From JBFLVN01 sp040758475 (GTDB lineage: Bacteria; JAGRBM01): a stretch of DNA of 11,800 nucleotides. The translations under genes were made by a program, and so were the position numbers. Positions 1 to 7,041 of the stretch are shown here, one piece after another; within the stretch, counting starts at the first letter, position 1; each line of letters starts with the position of its first letter. The stretch covers positions 1-11,800 of the forward strand of contig JBFLVN010000109.1 of NCBI GenBank assembly GCA_040758475.1. Reading direction: 5' to 3'. The notes under the pieces are model-generated. The model was given only the letters and a program-made list of their open reading frames with translations. It was not told where the DNA came from and did not search any database.

Positions 1-3000
1 CCAGGTCGAGAGGCTCTCCCGTCCGCGGGGGGGAATCCGGAAGGCCCGTCAAGGGGTTGATGACGAGGGGGGCCGCCCCTTCCGGCGCGCGGCGCCCCAC
101 CCGGGGAGAACGGACGTAGGAAAGGTCGAACGGGTCGATGAAAAGATCGTAACTGCGGGACCGGACGGCGGCCTGGGCGGCGCCAAGCCAGGCCGGAATG
201 GCGCCGGAAGCCCCGGCAAAACGCTCCCCGGAAGGCGAGATCATGGGCCGGTTGTCGTCGTATCCCACGTAGGCGGCCATTGCGAAGGAGCGCCGGGGAT
301 CGAGGATTCCGTCCGTCTGATCAGGGGCGAAAATGGGAAGGAACCCCGCGAAGGTGGCATTCGTATAGTCGTCGGCCGTGCCCGTCTTTCCGAACGCGGG
401 AACGCGGATTTTCCGGTCCCGCAGGAATTTGTCCCGCTCCGGCTCCGTCGAACGCAAGAAGAGTTCCTGGTCGACCCGCCGGGCGGTTCCAATCTCAACG
501 ACCAGACGGAGGATTTCGGCCAGGGGATCGGTGAGTTCCTTGGAAAGAGCTTCTCCTTCGGAAACCGCCAGGCGGTAAATCACCAGACCCTCCGCGTCCC
601 GGATTTCCTGGATCAGGGGCGCCCGACCGGAAGGATGATCTTCGTCTACGCCGTACCATTTCCCGGTCCCCAGGGTCTGATATGCCCGGGCCAGTTCGAG
701 GAGCGTGACGACGTTCGTTCCGAGGGGGAAGGAAAGGACTTCCTGGAGAGGGGATGCGATCCCCAGATAGTGGGCGAGCCGCACGACGTAGCGGAGGCCG
801 AGGAGAACCCGAAAGTCCCTCACCCAAACGAGGGTCCTGGGGTCGTAGGGGTCTTCTTCCGAAAGCTCTTCCCGCTCGTCTTGGATTTCCTCTGAGAGCT
901 CTTCCAGCGTGTCCGGCGAAAAAACGCCGCCGATGAGTTTTTCTTCCCCCACTTCGCAATCGCCCGGGATAAAACCATCGGGCCGTTCTTCGCACCTCCG
1001 CCAACGGTCTTTCCATTCCATCCAGGTGTGGGAGAGGATCGCGATCTGGGTGTCGAGTTCTTTTAGTTCCCGGTCCCGGCCGGAGCGGGAAGCCGCCCGC
1101 TCCCGCTGCTTCACAAGCTTTTCCTTCTGGGCGGCGAACCCTGTTCCGTAGTGCATCCGCCGGAGGGCCTTGGCTTCGGAGAGCTTGGCCTCGAACACGA
1201 GGTTCGTCGCGATTTTTTCCTTCGCCCGCAGGAAAGCCGCCTCCGAAAGGGTTTCCTCGTTGACGACGATCCCCTCTTGGTCGCGAATTCGTTCGGTATA
1301 AGCTTTATTGGACTCCCCTTTCCCCGGGGTCAGTCCCAAGTTTTCCGCGAGCGCCACGAGTTGGTCGGCGGTCAGGCGGTCCACGAGGTGATAGAGAAGC
1401 CAGATGCTTGCGATGTTCTCGCTCATTGCTCCCGCTCCGGCCAGGGAGACGGTGGGCGGCCCTTCGTGGTCGCCACGGGGAAAGTAGAGCTGCCCCTGGT
1501 ATTCGAAGGCTTCGCGGACGTTGGGGAGTTCGTCCACCAGGGACCAGCCAAGCGAGAGGGCTGCCACGTACACGACGGGCTTGAAGGCCGACCCCGGCTG
1601 CCGCAGGGCCTTCGTAGCCCGGTTGAAATTCGTATTGTGGTAGCCCCCGACCATAGCCCGGACGCGCCCCTCTTCCAGCACCACGAGCCCGCCTTGGAGC
1701 GTGGACGAGGGCGAAGGCTCGACGGCGCATTCGAGGAGGGCGAGATTCTTCCCCTGGGGAGCTTCCCGGACGAAGGCATAGAAGAGTTCTCCCGCTTTGC
1801 GTCCGCTTAAAAAAGCCCGGACGTCCGAGTCCTTGATCTTGTAAGAGTGCCCCTTGCGGCCCTGCTCGAAGGGAACGATGCAGGCCAGGAGGCCCTCCTT
1901 ATCTACGATCCCTTCCGCCCCGCCAAAGCGCACGAGGAGCGAGAGCCCCTGGGAGTCGATCTTCTCAATGGCCCCCCGGTAGAAGCGGCCTTCTTCCAAA
2001 GTGAAAATCTTTTCCGGAGAAAGGCTCTCCCCCGGCAGCATGGGGCCCAAAATCTCAGGCGCGGCGTCGGGAGAAGAAGGCCCCACCTCCCCCGGCGGGT
2101 GGTAACCCTCCAGAAGGAGGGAGAGGCGGGAGAGATTGCGCCGGACGGCGGCGAGCGCCCCCTGCTGGATTTCGGCGTCCAGGGTCGTAACGACCTGGAT
2201 GCCAGCCGTATTCAGGTCCGCAACGCCATAAGCATCCAGGATGCCGGCGAGTTCGGGCTCCGCGATCTCCCGTTCGATCTCATCCAGAACCACGCTCCGG
2301 GGAAACCGGAACTGGCTGATGCGGAAAACGACCGGCGTTTTAAGGGCCTCCTGGTATTCGGCTTCCGCGATGTATTTCTCCTTGAACATCCGGCCCAGGA
2401 CGTAGTTCTTTCGGATTTCGGCCCGCTCCTGGGCGGCCTGGGCCGCCTCGGGAGAGCGTTGCACGGCGGGGTTGTAGAGGTCCGGCCCCTTCACGCTTCC
2501 GGCGATGAAGGCACATTCGACGAGACTCAGTTCCGAAATTTCCTTGTCGAAAAAATACCGGGCGGCGATCCCCGCTCCCCGGCCGTTGGCGTTGACATAG
2601 AACTGGTTCAGATAAAACTCGAGAATCTCTTCTTTGGAGTACCGGGATTCGAGCCGCAGGGCGTTTACAAGTTCCTTGAGTTTTTCCCCCAGCGTGCGCC
2701 CCTTGCGTTTATAAAGGTTCTTGGCCGTCTGCTGGGTGATGGTGCTCCCTCCCTGCACCATCTTGATCCGCCCGGAGAGGATGCTCGCTTTCAAATTGGC
2801 CGCCATGGCCCTCGCCAACGCAAGCGGGTTGAAACCGGGGTGCTTGAAGAAGGAAGCGTCTTCCGCCGCCACGATGGCGTGCTTGAGGCATTCGGGGATT
2901 TCGGCGTAAGGGACGTACTGGCGGTGCTCCTTGTCGAAGAACGTCCCCAGGAGCGTGCGGCCGTCGCTGTAATAGACGGGGCTCTCCTTGCTCACGAGCT

Positions 3001-3136
3001 GGAGGATGTAGTCCCGTTCCAGGTGCTCCGCCGGTATCCAACGGACGAAGGTGAGGTAGAGGATCGAGGCGAGCAATGCCGCCAGAGCCGACGCCGCCGC
3101 TCCGATCCAGGCCAGCATTTTCGCGTTCGGGTCCAT
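1..3136 (-). CDS. Penicillin-binding protein 1A-type bifunctional peptidoglycan synthase (C-terminus beyond the left edge)
   Basis: Class A PBP that polymerises lipid II into glycan strands and crosslinks their peptides on the outer face of the cytoplasmic membrane. An uninterrupted frame of 1045 codons leaves the window at the left. Seen: membrane anchor at about residues 8-31; GT51 transglycosylase domain at about 60-250 with catalytic E92 in EDASFFKHPGF, GGSTITQQTAKN (129-140) and the KEEILEFYLN motif; an OB-like linker at about 330-450; transpeptidase nucleophile S516 in RQPGSAFKP (SxxK), SEN at 572-574 and KTG at 917-919. All catalytic motifs are intact. The first ATG lies 2 bases after the upstream stop, so translation is probably coupled; M7 is a possible alternative start. 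It is longer than the roughly 850-residue E. coli PBP1a mainly because of a charged insertion at about residues 605-775. The family is certain; the symbol (mrcA/ponA) is left blank because several paralogues share these motifs. Confidence 0.96.
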   Translation of the reverse strand, partial: MDPNAKMLAWIGAAASALAALLASILYLTFVRWIPAEHLERDYILQLVSKESPVYYSDGRTLLGTFFDKEHRQYVPYAEIPECLKHAIVAAEDASFFKHPGFNPLALARAMAANLKASILSGRIKMVQGGSTITQQTAKNLYKRKGRTLGEKLKELVNALRLESRYSKEEILEFYLNQFYVNANGRGAGIAARYFFDKEISELSLVECAFIAGSVKGPDLYNPAVQRSPEAAQAAQERAEIRKNYVLGRMFKEKYIAEAEYQEALKTPVVFRISQFRFPRSVVLDEIEREIAEPELAGILDAYGVADLNTAGIQVVTTLDAEIQQGALAAVRRNLSRLSLLLEGYHPPGEVGPSSPDAAPEILGPMLPGESLSPEKIFTLEEGRFYRGAIEKIDSQGLSLLVRFGGAEGIVDKEGLLACIVPFEQGRKGHSYKIKDSDVRAFLSGRKAGELFYAFVREAPQGKNLALLECAVEPSPSSTLQGGLVVLEEGRVRAMVGGYHNTNFNRATKALRQPGSAFKPVVYVAALSLGWSLVDELPNVREAFEYQGQLYFPRGDHEGPPTVSLAGAGAMSENIASIWLLYHLVDRLTADQLVALAENLGLTPGKGESNKAYTERIRDQEGIVVNEETLSEAAFLRAKEKIATNLVFEAKLSEAKALRRMHYGTGFAAQKEKLVKQRERAASRSGRDRELKELDTQIAILSHTWMEWKDRWRRCEERPDGFIPGDCEVGEEKLIGGVFSPDTLEELSEEIQDEREELSEEDPYDPRTLVWVRDFRVLLGLRYVVRLAHYLGIASPLQEVLSFPLGTNVVTLLELARAYQTLGTGKWYGVDEDHPSGRAPLIQEIRDAEGLVIYRLAVSEGEALSKELTDPLAEILRLVVEIGTARRVDQELFLRSTEPERDKFLRDRKIRVPAFGKTGTADDYTNATFAGFLPIFAPDQTDGILDPRRSFAMAAYVGYDDNRPMISPSGERFAGASGAIPAWLGAAQAAVRSRSYDLFIDPFDLSYVRSPRVGRRAPEGAAPLVINPLTGLPDSPPRTGEPLDL

Positions 3137-3138
3137 CG

Positions 3139-4329
3139 CTACGGGAGCTGCCGTTCGGCTTCCCGAAGGGCGCGCTCCACCTCGAAGAGCCGGTTCTCCA
3201 GGAGCTTGAGTTCCGGCGGGTTCTTGGCGATATCCAAAAGTTCTCCGGCCGCCCCGAGCAGGACGTCCCGCGCCCGGGAGGCGGCCGCGGAATCGATCCT
3301 GGCCATTACTTGCGTTATGTCCGTTTCAAGCAATTTGGAAGCGGGCCCCTGGGCCGTGGAAACGAGGCGCCGGTAGTTGTTCAAAGACGTGCGGATTTGT
3401 TCGATCCCCTCACGAAGGAGCCGGGCGTCTTCCGGAGAATAAACCACGGCCGGAGTTTCAGCGGGTATTTCCTCTGGGGCGGCGGCTGCCGGGGGCTCGA
3501 ATCCCTCGGGCGGCCGGTGGATCGAAGGAGCACGGGCCTTGAGCGTTACCCGGCGTTTCCATCCGAAAACGTTCTGCACGGCGGGGATTTCGAGCCGGAT
3601 TTCCTGGAAATCCTTCGATGCTCCAGCGAGGGGCTTTAGCTCCAAGCGCACCCCCGCCCGGTCGATCTCGAAACCGGCGGCAAGGGCTTTGGGAGAAAGC
3701 CACTCGTAAAAGGCGGTCATCTGCTGGCCGTTGGCCGATTGGAGGTAGAGTTCCACGTCCGATTCGAGGGCCGTAGGCGGTGACCAGAGAAAAATGTACG
3801 CCAGGAGTACGGACGCGGCGAGAAAAAGAATTCCCCCGCCCACAAGAAAAGACGACGCCTTCTTCGCCGGCCGCGTGATCTTCGGTTGGGCGGCGGGTGG
3901 CTTTTTCTTCAGCCATTCGCGCCCCGTCCCGTCCTTGGGGCCCGCAAACGGAGGCGGTCCCAAGGAGGGCCCCTGCTTGAAGAGGTTTTCCTCCTTGGCG
4001 AGGTCCGGCGGCGGCGGCGGGAGGGAGGAATCCCGCGTCGGAGCGGGCTTGGGCTGGGCGGAGTTCTTGCGAAGCGCCTCGGGCCGGGCGGCGGAGAGCC
4101 AGGAATAGAAGCGGCCAACCCGCTCGGAGCGGGACTTCACCTCGGCCGCCGGGAGACCCGTCTCCTCCCGGGTGAGTTCGAACCACTCGCGGCGGCTACC
4201 GTCCACTTCGCCCGGCTGGCGCCCTTCGAGAAAGCGGTGCCAGTCCTCCAAGGCCTGCCGGCTGGCGTGGGTCTCGGAAGAATCGAGGGTCGAGAGGTAT
4301 TCCTCGTAGATGGAGGGGAGTTCCGCCAT
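3139..4329 (-). CDS. Single-pass membrane protein of unknown function; possible tyrosine-recombinase SAM-like N-terminal domain
   Basis: 396 residues from the ATG at 4329; a TTG at 4350 would add seven residues, but it lies inside a palindrome arm and has no ribosome-binding site. Seen: an N-terminal helical segment (about 4-80) opening with IYEEYL and ending in RVGRFYSWL, a pattern I associate with the SAM-like core-binding domain of XerC/XerD-type recombinases; a Pro/Lys-rich linker (about 90-155, with a five-proline run); one membrane helix (about 160-182); a beta-rich part (about 191-268); a second Pro/Ala-rich stretch (about 270-290); and a helical, charged C-terminus (about 292-396). 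There is no recombinase catalytic domain (no R..HxxR..Y). KK residues before the helix suggest a cytoplasmic N-terminus and an extracytoplasmic C-terminus. Its stop lies 2 bases from the PBP1A start, so a role in peptidoglycan synthesis or its control is a reasonable inference. The coding call is firm; the function is unknown. Confidence 0.85.
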   Translation of the reverse strand: MAELPSIYEEYLSTLDSSETHASRQALEDWHRFLEGRQPGEVDGSRREWFELTREETGLPAAEVKSRSERVGRFYSWLSAARPEALRKNSAQPKPAPTRDSSLPPPPPDLAKEENLFKQGPSLGPPPFAGPKDGTGREWLKKKPPAAQPKITRPAKKASSFLVGGGILFLAASVLLAYIFLWSPPTALESDVELYLQSANGQQMTAFYEWLSPKALAAGFEIDRAGVRLELKPLAGASKDFQEIRLEIPAVQNVFGWKRRVTLKARAPSIHRPPEGFEPPAAAAPEEIPAETPAVVYSPEDARLLREGIEQIRTSLNNYRRLVSTAQGPASKLLETDITQVMARIDSAAASRARDVLLGAAGELLDIAKNPPELKLLENRLFEVERALREAERQLP

Positions 4330-4342
4330 AACCGGGACGCAC

Positions 4343-4427
4343 GCTAGCAAGGAGGGGCGCGGACCGCCAACGCGGCATCCCGAAGCCGTGGCCTGCCGTG
4401 TTGAACGCCGAAGCGCCCCTAGCTAGC
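4343..4427. repeat. Nested interrupted inverted repeat in the divergent intergenic region
   Basis: Three pairs of arms share one centre near 4385. GCTAGC at 4343-4348 pairs with GCTAGC at 4422-4427. AGGGGCGC at 4353-4360 pairs with GCGCCCCT at 4413-4420. CAACGCGGCA at 4368-4377 pairs with TGCCGTGTTG at 4394-4403, with one G-T mismatch. It lies between two divergent transcription units, so it could be a shared operator, a structured leader for one or both transcripts, or a remnant of a small palindromic repeat element. A TTGAAC hexamer at 4401-4406 and a TAGCCT at 4424-4429, 17 bases apart, could form a weak rightward promoter, but neither is a good match. Confidence 0.7.
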
Positions 4428-4434
4428 CTCTCCC

Positions 4435-4457
4435 GGCCCCCCTTCCGAAGAGGGGCC
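4435..4457 (+). promoter_or_regulatory. GC-rich hairpin just upstream of the PhaC-like start
   Basis: GGCCCCCCTT (4435-4444), loop CCG, AAGAGGGGCC (4448-4457): nine of ten positions pair, with one C-A mismatch. It ends 9 bases before the ATG at 4467 and 4 bases before AAGGA (4462-4466). No T-run follows, so it is not a typical intrinsic terminator. In the mRNA it could limit access to the start. The pairing is seen; any regulatory effect is inferred. Confidence 0.45.
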
Positions 4458-4466
4458 TGTCAAGGA

Positions 4467-5561
4467 ATGGACACCTCCCCTCCCCCAAGCGACTCCAACG
4501 GTTCCCGGCGCGAAGGCCGCCTCCGCCGCACCGTTCAGCGCGGCCTCCTGCGGAACGCCCACCTCGTGGAGCGGGTTTTCGCCGGGCCGCTCACGCCCCA
4601 GGTCCGCACTTACAGCCGCACGGTCTTCATGTGGGAAAACGCCACCTTGAAGCGCTACACCTGCCGGGCGCCCCGCAAGTACAAGACGCCGGTCATCATC
4701 GTCCCGCCCCTCATGGCCAATCCGGTGATCTTCGACCTGCGGCCCGGCCATTCCATGGTCCACACGCTCCTTGACGGCGGGCTCGATACTTTCATGCTCG
4801 ATTTTGGCGCCCCCACGGAAAAGGACCGGGACATCACGGTCGAAGACTACGTGACCGACTTCATCCCCAAGGCCATCGAGCGCGTCCGGGAAGAAACCGG
4901 CCAGCCGGGCGTATCCCTCATCGGCTGGAGCATGGGGGGGATCATGACCATGCTCTACGGCGCCATCTACGGCGAGAAATCCCATCTCAAGAACGCCGTG
5001 ATCCTGGGATCGCCCTTCGATTACTCCAAGATGTTCCCGCTGAACCTCCTGGCGGGCGCGTTCGCCGGGCCCACGGCCCAGATCATCCAGCGCTTCGGGA
5101 ACATCCCCGGGGAAATCTCCCGGCGCGGGTTCATGCTGGTGGCGCCGCTCGGAACGGTCACGCGCTGGTGGACGCTCCTCAAAAACTACCACGACCGGGA
5201 ATACGTGGCCGCGTGGGAAAGCATGGGGGATTTCCTGAACGGGTTTCTCGATTACCCCCAGGAAGCGTTCCTTCAATTCCTCACCGAATTCATCCGGGAC
5301 GACAAGCTCCGCCACAAGAAACTCTTCATGGGCGGGAAGTACGTGGATTTGGAGGACGTCCTGAGCTCGATCCTCCTCTTCGTCGGCACGACCGACAAGA
5401 TCGCCACGCCCGAATCCGTGAGCGCGCTCGCCGGCCTCGTGGGTTCCAAGGACGTGACCGTCAAACACGTCCCCGTGGGCCACATCGGCCTCGTCGAAGG
5501 CTCCCGGGCCCCCAAGCACATCTGGACCCCCATGACCGAATGGCTCCAAGCAAGGTCCTGA
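4467..5561 (+). CDS. PhaC-like alpha/beta hydrolase (polyhydroxyalkanoate synthase superfamily, serine nucleophile)
   Basis: 364 residues from the ATG at 4467, close to the size of class III PHA synthase PhaC. Seen: TPVIIVPPLMANPVIFDLRP at about 74-93, the typical PhaC strand and 'DLRP' region; a lipase box G-W-S-M-G-G at 153-158 with nucleophile S155; D310 in GTTDKIATPES; and H339 in VGHIGLVEG. That is a complete Ser-Asp-His triad. True PHA synthases use Cys at the nucleophile position, so hydrolase or acyltransferase chemistry is as likely as polyester synthesis. No PhaE, PhaR or phasin gene is visible. An in-frame GTG at 4398 would add 23 residues, but it lies within the palindrome and the extension looks unconserved. 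At the chosen ATG, AAGGA directly abuts the start, so the exact start is uncertain. A UbiB-like kinase follows after 28 bases and is probably cotranscribed. The superfamily is confident; substrate and reaction are unknown. Confidence 0.88.
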   Translation: MDTSPPPSDSNGSRREGRLRRTVQRGLLRNAHLVERVFAGPLTPQVRTYSRTVFMWENATLKRYTCRAPRKYKTPVIIVPPLMANPVIFDLRPGHSMVHTLLDGGLDTFMLDFGAPTEKDRDITVEDYVTDFIPKAIERVREETGQPGVSLIGWSMGGIMTMLYGAIYGEKSHLKNAVILGSPFDYSKMFPLNLLAGAFAGPTAQIIQRFGNIPGEISRRGFMLVAPLGTVTRWWTLLKNYHDREYVAAWESMGDFLNGFLDYPQEAFLQFLTEFIRDDKLRHKKLFMGGKYVDLEDVLSSILLFVGTTDKIATPESVSALAGLVGSKDVTVKHVPVGHIGLVEGSRAPKHIWTPMTEWLQARS

Positions 5562-5589
5562 AACCCGAAAGGTAATTTTTCAAAATTCC

Positions 5590-6972
5590 ATGTTCCGCAA
5601 ACTACGACACGCTCCCTATCGCCTCTTCCTCATGGTGACGACCCTCGTACCGATCTACGCCCAATACCTCTGGATGTGGGGCTCGGAGAAATACCTGCGC
5701 CGCCGGATTCCCCGGGAACGCTGGAACGAAGTCCATTTGGCCAACGCGGAAAAGTTCTTCCTCATGGCCGTGAAGCTCAAGGGCGCTCTCATCAAGGTGG
5801 GGCAGCTCATCAGCGCCCGCGTGGACATCATGCCCCGCGCGTGGACCAAGACCCTTTCCAAACTCCAAGACCAGGTGATCCCGAGCCCCTGGCACATGAT
5901 CGACAAGCATTTGACCAAGGAATACGGCCGGCCGCCGGATGAAGTCTTCGAGAAGATCGACCACGAGGCCGTCGCCGCGGCGAGCTTCGGGCAGGTCCAC
6001 AAGGCCCTTACGAAAGAAGGCGACACGGTCGCCCTCAAGATCCGTTATCCCGACATCAAGCTCAAACTCGACATCGACATGATGTTCTTCCGGGTGGCGA
6101 CGACCCTCTTCAACATCTTTGTCCCCAAGATCGGCCTGAAAACGATCTACCAGGAAATCAGCAAGGCCCTACGCACCGAGCTCAACTACAGGCAGGAAGC
6201 CGATTACACCCGGATCATCGGGAAGAACATGCAGGGCTTCCCCCAGCTCATCATCCCCCGAGTTTTGGACAAATACACCACCGACAGCGTGATCTGCACC
6301 GAGTACTTCGAGGGCTTCAAAATTACGAACTTCGAGAAGATGGAGTCGCTTGGCATCAAGCGGCGCGATGTTTTGGAAATCGTCCTCAACGCCTGGACCA
6401 AGATGATTTACGAGGACGGCGTGTTCCAATCGGACCCCCACCCGGGAAATCTCTTCTTCCGCTTGAAGGACGGAAAGCCCGAGGTCTGCGTCGTCGACTT
6501 CGGCCAGTGCAAGATCATGCCCAAAGAGTTTCACGAAAAGCTCATGCAGGCGGTCTTCGGCTTCATGAGCCGGGACGTGGACAAGTTCCTTCCCACGATC
6601 GTGAACCTGGGGGTCATGAAGACCGAGGATACGATCCACGCCCGCCCGATCCTCAAGGATTTCTTCGAGAAGTATTTCGAGCTCTCCCCCTCCCAGGCCC
6701 GGAGCCTCGACTTCGACAAGATCCGCGACGACGTGCAGCAGGCCGTCTCCAAGATCAACGGCATCTACATCCCCAACGACATCATTCTCTACGGCCGGAC
6801 GTTCTCCCTCCTCTCGGGACTTGCCACCCAGATCGACAAAACGGCCAACATGTTCATGCTGGCCAAGCCCTTCATGGTCGCCACCATCAAGAGCCTCCAG
6901 GCCAAGAAGGGCCAGCCCGCCGTCGTCCCCCTCCCCCAAGTGCCCCAGGCGAGCGCGGCCACCGGGGGCTAA
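5590..6972 (+). CDS. UbiB/AarF/ABC1-family atypical kinase-like protein
   Basis: 460 residues. The UbiB family (bacterial UbiB, eukaryotic COQ8/ABC1K) binds nucleotide and supports isoprenoid-quinone or other lipid metabolism at membranes. Seen: an N-terminal hydrophobic stretch (about 11-30) that may attach it to the membrane; the family-specific KxGQ at 69-72; the Ala-rich nucleotide loop AAASFGQVH at 129-137; Lys150 in VALKIRYP; the ExD-motif position at 197-199, here reading E-L-N; the catalytic loop DPHPGN at 282-287; and DFG at 303-305. The C-terminus lacks the paired membrane helices of E. coli UbiB. There is no strong ribosome-binding site; a purine-rich GAAAGG lies about 17 bases before the ATG. 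It follows the PhaC-like gene by 28 bases and precedes ileS by 69. No ubiquinone biosynthesis gene is nearby, so a quinone role is not supported by context. The family is certain; the substrate is unknown. Confidence 0.93.
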   Translation: MFRKLRHAPYRLFLMVTTLVPIYAQYLWMWGSEKYLRRRIPRERWNEVHLANAEKFFLMAVKLKGALIKVGQLISARVDIMPRAWTKTLSKLQDQVIPSPWHMIDKHLTKEYGRPPDEVFEKIDHEAVAAASFGQVHKALTKEGDTVALKIRYPDIKLKLDIDMMFFRVATTLFNIFVPKIGLKTIYQEISKALRTELNYRQEADYTRIIGKNMQGFPQLIIPRVLDKYTTDSVICTEYFEGFKITNFEKMESLGIKRRDVLEIVLNAWTKMIYEDGVFQSDPHPGNLFFRLKDGKPEVCVVDFGQCKIMPKEFHEKLMQAVFGFMSRDVDKFLPTIVNLGVMKTEDTIHARPILKDFFEKYFELSPSQARSLDFDKIRDDVQQAVSKINGIYIPNDIILYGRTFSLLSGLATQIDKTANMFMLAKPFMVATIKSLQAKKGQPAVVPLPQVPQASAATGG

Positions 6973-7041
6973 GGGCGTTCTTGCGCCCCCCGCCCCGCTC
7001 CATTAAAACCTCTTCTCCCGGCGGGCCGGGCACACCCTGAA

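Noticed and set aside
1..3136. Possible frameshift or pseudogene in PBP1A, because only short minus-strand ATG frames are obvious there
   Set aside because: I checked the codon phase at residues 92, 131, 516, 572 and 917 and translated 781-1320 in full. The phase is constant and no stop appears; the gene simply has no stop inside the window.
1151..3376. Long plus-strand open frames (1151-1810 and 1847-3376) opposite PBP1A
   Set aside because: The minus strand encodes an intact PBP1A with every catalytic motif. The plus-strand products have no recognisable domain and are typical antisense frames in GC-rich DNA.
4419..5549. 376-codon minus-strand frame opposite the PhaC-like gene
   Set aside because: Low-complexity His/Asp/Glu/Gly composition, no motif, and complete overlap with a gene carrying a full catalytic triad.
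6973..6988. Intrinsic terminator after the UbiB-like gene (GGGCG-TTCTTG-CGCCC)
   Set aside because: A 5-bp stem with no following T-run; the context favours read-through into ileS.
6973..7041. T-box or other riboswitch in front of ileS
   Set aside because: The gap is only 69 bases, with small GC stems and no T-box core or antiterminator sequence.
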